This document shows positions 61,094 to 64,000 of a stretch of 64,000 nt of DNA, in pieces. Source of the DNA: Streptomyces sulfonofaciens (GTDB taxonomy: Bacteria > Actinomycetota > Actinomycetes > Streptomycetales > Streptomycetaceae); assembly GCF_014656295.1 (NCBI RefSeq), contig NZ_BNCD01000029.1:28062-92061 (forward strand), given 5' to 3'. The translations under genes and the position numbers were made by a program. Positions within the stretch are counted from its first letter, which is position 1; each line of letters starts with the position of its first letter. A model generated the notes under the pieces. That model ran no database searches, was not told the origin of the DNA, and saw nothing but the letters and a program-made list of their open reading frames with translations.

Positions 61094-62313
61094 GTCCCCC
61101 CATGCTCGCCGCCTATCGGGCCTGCCTGAACGAACCCCACGTCAAGTACCTCTTCGCGTCCAACCTGCTCGGCCGGATGCCGAACGGCATGGCGCCCCTG
61201 GGCATCGCGCTCTTCCTGCGCTCCCACGAGGTCGGGTTCGGCCGGGTCGGGGCCATCACCGCGCTCTTCGGCCTGTCGACGGCCGTCGGCGGGCCGATGC
61301 TCGGCCGGGCCGTGGACCGGTGGGGCCAGCTCTGGGTGCTGTGCGTGAGCGCGATCGCCTCCAGCCTCGGCTTCCTGCTCCTCGTCGGCCGGGGGGAGCA
61401 GGGCTTCGGCACGGCCGCGGCGGCCGTGGTCGTCGCGGGCGTGTTCTCCCCGCCGCTCGAACCGTGCCTGCGCACCATCTGGCCCGCCGTGCTGCGGGAC
61501 CCGGGCGCGATCTCCACCGCCTACGCCCTGGACGCGTCGCTGCAGGAGGTCGTCTTCGTCACCGGTCCGCTGCTGGTCGTCCTCATCGGCTCCATCGCGG
61601 GCTCCGGTCCGGCCCTGGTCGTGACGGCCGTCGCCATGCTGCTGGGATCGGCCGCGTACGTGATCCCGCGTCCGGTGCGCGTCTGGCGGGCCGGGCCGCG
61701 GCAGAGCGACTGGGCGGGCGCCCTGCGCTCGCACGTCCTGCGGCGGCTGCTGGTGGTGCTCGCGGGTCTCGGCATCGGGCTCGGCGCCCTGAACATCGTC
61801 ACCGTCGCGTACCAGGAGCACATCGGCCGCCCGGGGTTCTCCGGTGTCCTGCTCGGTGCGAACGCGGTCGGCGCCCTGGTCGGCGGCCTCTACTACGGCG
61901 CACGCCAGTGGCGGACGACGGGACTGCGCCAGCTCCAGTACCTCCTGGCCGGCATGACGCTCAGCTACCTCACGCTCGTGGCCGTGCCGCAGCCCGTCCT
62001 CGCGGTCGTCCTGGTCTTCTGCGCGGGCCTGTTCCTCTCCCCGGCGCTGGCGTGCAGCTTCGCCGTCATCGGGGAGAGCGCGCTGGCCGGGACCGCCACC
62101 GAGGCCTTCGCGTGGATGGTCACCGCGGTACTCGCCGGCAACGCCCTGGGCGCGGCGGTGACCGGCTCGGTCGAGCAGCACCTCGGGCTGCACGCCTCGT
62201 TCCTGGTCCCCGGGCTCGCGGGAGCCGTGGCCGTGACCGTCACGGCCGCGTTCCTGCGCACCGCCCGGCAACCCGCACCCCCTGCCGTGCGCGCCGGGGG
62301 CACCAAGTCGTGA
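61090..62313 (+). CDS. MFS transporter
   Basis: 407-aa membrane protein with about twelve hydrophobic segments. Loop 2-3 has LGRAVDRWGQLWVLC, the MFS motif A variant. The helix GALNIVTVAYQEHIGRPGFSGVLLGANAVGALVGGL is typical of efflux-type MFS members. It probably exports a product of this gene set. The ATG at 61090 overlaps an upstream small frame; a short peptide frame and an antiporter follow. Confidence 0.85.
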   Translation: MSPPMLAAYRACLNEPHVKYLFASNLLGRMPNGMAPLGIALFLRSHEVGFGRVGAITALFGLSTAVGGPMLGRAVDRWGQLWVLCVSAIASSLGFLLLVGRGEQGFGTAAAAVVVAGVFSPPLEPCLRTIWPAVLRDPGAISTAYALDASLQEVVFVTGPLLVVLIGSIAGSGPALVVTAVAMLLGSAAYVIPRPVRVWRAGPRQSDWAGALRSHVLRRLLVVLAGLGIGLGALNIVTVAYQEHIGRPGFSGVLLGANAVGALVGGLYYGARQWRTTGLRQLQYLLAGMTLSYLTLVAVPQPVLAVVLVFCAGLFLSPALACSFAVIGESALAGTATEAFAWMVTAVLAGNALGAAVTGSVEQHLGLHASFLVPGLAGAVAVTVTAAFLRTARQPAPPAVRAGGTKS

Positions 62314-62354
62314 AGAGCGAAGCCGAACGCCGACAGCGGAAAAGAGGATCGAAC

Positions 62355-62465
62355 ATGAACATCGTGCCCCTGGGCGCCAAAGGCGGCGCCGCGCACCGCG
62401 CGTCGAGCCCCGTCCCCGTCCCGGCGCGGACCGCCGGCACCCGGACCTGCCAGGGCGGTCGGTGA
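62355..62465 (+). CDS. Small peptide gene (36 aa) between MFS and antiporter
   Basis: MNIVPLGAKGGAAHRASSP then a proline/valine stretch and the ending TRTCQGGR. AAAGAGGA lies about 5 nt ahead of the ATG, a good ribosome-binding site, and the stop is one base from the antiporter ATG. A GTG at 62310, overlapping the MFS stop, would extend it by 15 residues. One cysteine, no domain. It could be a peptide substrate, a small regulator or a coupling leader. Confidence 0.45.
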   Translation: MNIVPLGAKGGAAHRASSPVPVPARTAGTRTCQGGR

Positions 62466-62466
62466 C

Positions 62467-63834
62467 ATGTCGCTGAAGACCGCCGACACCGCCCATCTGC
62501 TGCTCGCCCTCGTGGCCCTGCTGGCCTTCGCGCACGCCGGGGGCCACCTGTTCAAACGGCTGCGGCAGCCCGAGGTGATCGGGGAGATCGCCGGCGGACT
62601 GCTGCTCGGTCCCACGGTGTTCGGGGTGCTCGCGCCCGGCGCCCAGCACTGGCTGATACCGACCAGCGGACCGGCCGCCAGCGCCCTCGGCTCCTTCTAC
62701 ACCATCGGGATGCTGCTGCTCGTCTATCTCACGGGGACCGAGCTGCGCAGGCGCGGCAGCGGTGGGGAGCGGCGCACCATCGCTCTGATCGCCGTCCTCG
62801 GGCTGGCCCTGCCGTTCGCCGTCGGCCTCGGCGTCGCGCGCTCCACCGACCTCGACGGGCTGGTCGGGCCGAGCGGCTCACCCACCACGCTGACCCTCGT
62901 CTTCGGCATGGCGATCGCGGTGACCAGCGTCCCGGTCATCTCGCGGATCATGCTCGACCTCGGCATCCTAGGCACCGTCTTCGCCCGGATCGTGCTGGCC
63001 GTCGCGGTGCTCGAGGACATCGTGCTCTATGTGGTCCTCGCGATCGTCCTCGGTCTGGCCCAGGCGCGTTCCGGCAGCTCCTACGGCCTGTGGGCGCTGG
63101 TCGGCAACGACTCGACGACCTGGGCCGCGATCTACTTCACCCTCGCGCCGCTGCTCTTCCTCGGGGCGCTGCGGCGCTGGGGCCCGGCGCTCTTCGCCCG
63201 CGCGGCGGAGAGCCCGCGGAACCTGCTCGCCGTGCGCAGCCCCCTCGCCTTCCGCCTGATCTTCGTCTTCCTGCTGTGCGCCGCCTGCACCGGCCTGGGC
63301 ATCGACCCGATCTTCGGCGCCCTGGTCGCCGGGATGTGCGCCGCGGACGCGGTGAGCGAGGACGCCCGCACGTCCCAGGACGTGCTGCGCAAGGTCGCGC
63401 TGGGCGTCTTCGTACCGGTGTACTTCGCCATCGTCGGGGTCCAGCTCGATCTGGCCCACCACTTCGACGTGCTCTTCTTCTGCTGGTTCCTGGTCCTGGC
63501 CTGCGTCGCGAAGTCGTTCAGCGTGTGGCTGGGGGCACGGCTGGCCGGCGAGCCGAAGTCCACCAGCGTCCACCTGGCGATGGCGATGAACGCGCGCGGC
63601 GGCCCGGGCATCGTGCTGGCCTCGGTGGCGTACGGAGCCCAGATCATCGACCAGGACTTCTTCACCTCCCTCGTCCTGCTGTCCATCGTCACGTCCCAGT
63701 GGGCGGGCTTCTGGCTCGGCAGGGCGATCGCCAAGGGGGCACCGTTCCTGACGGAGGCCGCGGGCTCCGAGGCGCCCCTCGTGCCCGCAGGCGACCCCCG
63801 CGCGACCGACGCCCCCCGCAGGAAGACGACATGA
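62467..63834 (+). CDS. CPA2-type cation/proton antiporter
   Basis: 455-aa Na+/H+ exchanger-domain protein with about twelve helices. RLRQPEVIGEIAGGLLLGPTVFG is the characteristic helix-1/2 region of KefB/NapA-like transporters; GMLLLVYLTGTEL, MAIAVTSVPVISRI, FGALVAGMC and AMNARGGPGIVLASVAYG are further landmarks. There is no C-terminal TrkA-N domain. It is expected to exchange a monovalent cation or small acid for protons; in biosynthetic clusters such proteins can support self-resistance. Its stop overlaps the next ATG by 4 bp. Confidence 0.88.
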   Translation: MSLKTADTAHLLLALVALLAFAHAGGHLFKRLRQPEVIGEIAGGLLLGPTVFGVLAPGAQHWLIPTSGPAASALGSFYTIGMLLLVYLTGTELRRRGSGGERRTIALIAVLGLALPFAVGLGVARSTDLDGLVGPSGSPTTLTLVFGMAIAVTSVPVISRIMLDLGILGTVFARIVLAVAVLEDIVLYVVLAIVLGLAQARSGSSYGLWALVGNDSTTWAAIYFTLAPLLFLGALRRWGPALFARAAESPRNLLAVRSPLAFRLIFVFLLCAACTGLGIDPIFGALVAGMCAADAVSEDARTSQDVLRKVALGVFVPVYFAIVGVQLDLAHHFDVLFFCWFLVLACVAKSFSVWLGARLAGEPKSTSVHLAMAMNARGGPGIVLASVAYGAQIIDQDFFTSLVLLSIVTSQWAGFWLGRAIAKGAPFLTEAAGSEAPLVPAGDPRATDAPRRKTT

Positions 63835-64000
63835 CCGCGCGACCGGCACCGAGACCGGCGCCGCACCCCTTCAGCCCCGACCCGACCACCGACCAGCCAG
63901 AGGAGAACAGCAGCGTGATCAACCCCAAGATGCCGCAGAACGAGGCCGTCTACACCAAGTCCGGCGACTTCGTGGTCTTCAACCAGCTCGCCGTCAAGAT
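63831..64000 (+). CDS. 5' end of an unidentified gene, cut by the window edge
   Basis: An ATGA overlap with the antiporter stop opens a frame that continues to the window end. A GTG at 63915 in the same frame has a better ribosome-binding site (GAGGAG) and begins VINPKMPQNEAVYTK, so the first 28 residues, which are Pro-rich, may be leader only. The visible part (SGDFVVFNQLAVK) is not recognised. Confidence 0.6.
   Translation, partial: MTARPAPRPAPHPFSPDPTTDQPEENSSVINPKMPQNEAVYTKSGDFVVFNQLAVK

Overview
The window looks like chromosomal DNA from a Streptomyces-type actinomycete. G+C is very high, third codon positions are almost always G or C, and long antisense open frames are common. Other marks are a twin-arginine secreted enzyme, an RsbU-like multi-sensor phosphatase, two CebR-type operators (TGGGAGCGCTCCCA) and a few genes carrying the rare TTA codon. 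No rRNA, tRNA, CRISPR array, insertion sequence or phage gene was seen.

Left part (1-21 kb). The tail of a probable CocE/S15-type hydrolase is followed by a four-gene osmoprotectant ABC importer (407-3925). A coupled cytochrome P450/alpha-beta hydrolase pair follows. Next come a secreted hydrolase gene broken at its 3' end, then a secreted alpha/beta hydrolase beside an OhrR-type redox regulator; a shared palindrome links those two. After these are a large GAF/PAS/GAF/SpoIIE/HATPase signalling protein, a divergent SRAP / metallo-hydrolase pair, a small TTA-containing gene, a DUF4157 (eCIS-core) protein with a downstream partner, an NAD(P)-dependent epimerase, DUF2795 and CBS proteins, and an MFS exporter.

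Centre (21-34.5 kb). A thirteen-gene operon on the minus strand, mostly joined by 4-bp start/stop overlaps, encodes a heptose pathway: GmhA-like isomerase, HldE-like kinase/nucleotidyltransferase and GmhB-like phosphatase. It also holds two GT9 heptosyltransferase-like enzymes, three GT2 and two GT4-like glycosyltransferases, a sugar O-carbamoyltransferase, a UDP-glucuronate-decarboxylase-like epimerase and a polysaccharide pyruvyltransferase-like protein. Together they should build and decorate a heptose-containing glycoconjugate in an organism without LPS. Upstream is about 1 kb of non-coding DNA with two tandem-repeat arrays.

36-44.9 kb. A stress-type SDR gene with an apparent frameshift is followed by an accessory respiratory set (cytochrome b, oxidase subunits IV and I), a lone trpC, a lipoprotein, a phytase-like esterase and a secreted propeller-like protein.

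45-52.6 kb is a carbohydrate-degradation island: a GH92 alpha-mannosidase, a ricin-lectin/beta-helix protein of unknown activity and an AA10 lytic polysaccharide monooxygenase. Two exact CebR boxes and a different LacI-type palindrome suggest layered sugar control. The AA10 gene has a TTA third codon, implying bldA dependence.

52.9-64 kb. AraC and LuxR regulators flank a secreted CocE/NonD peptidase. The right edge holds an uncharacterised, tightly coupled gene set: an atypical NDK, a divergent CYTH protein, a cupin-like protein, a Nudix hydrolase, several very small translationally coupled frames, an MFS transporter, a CPA2 cation/proton antiporter and the start of another gene. This is the best candidate here for an undescribed system.
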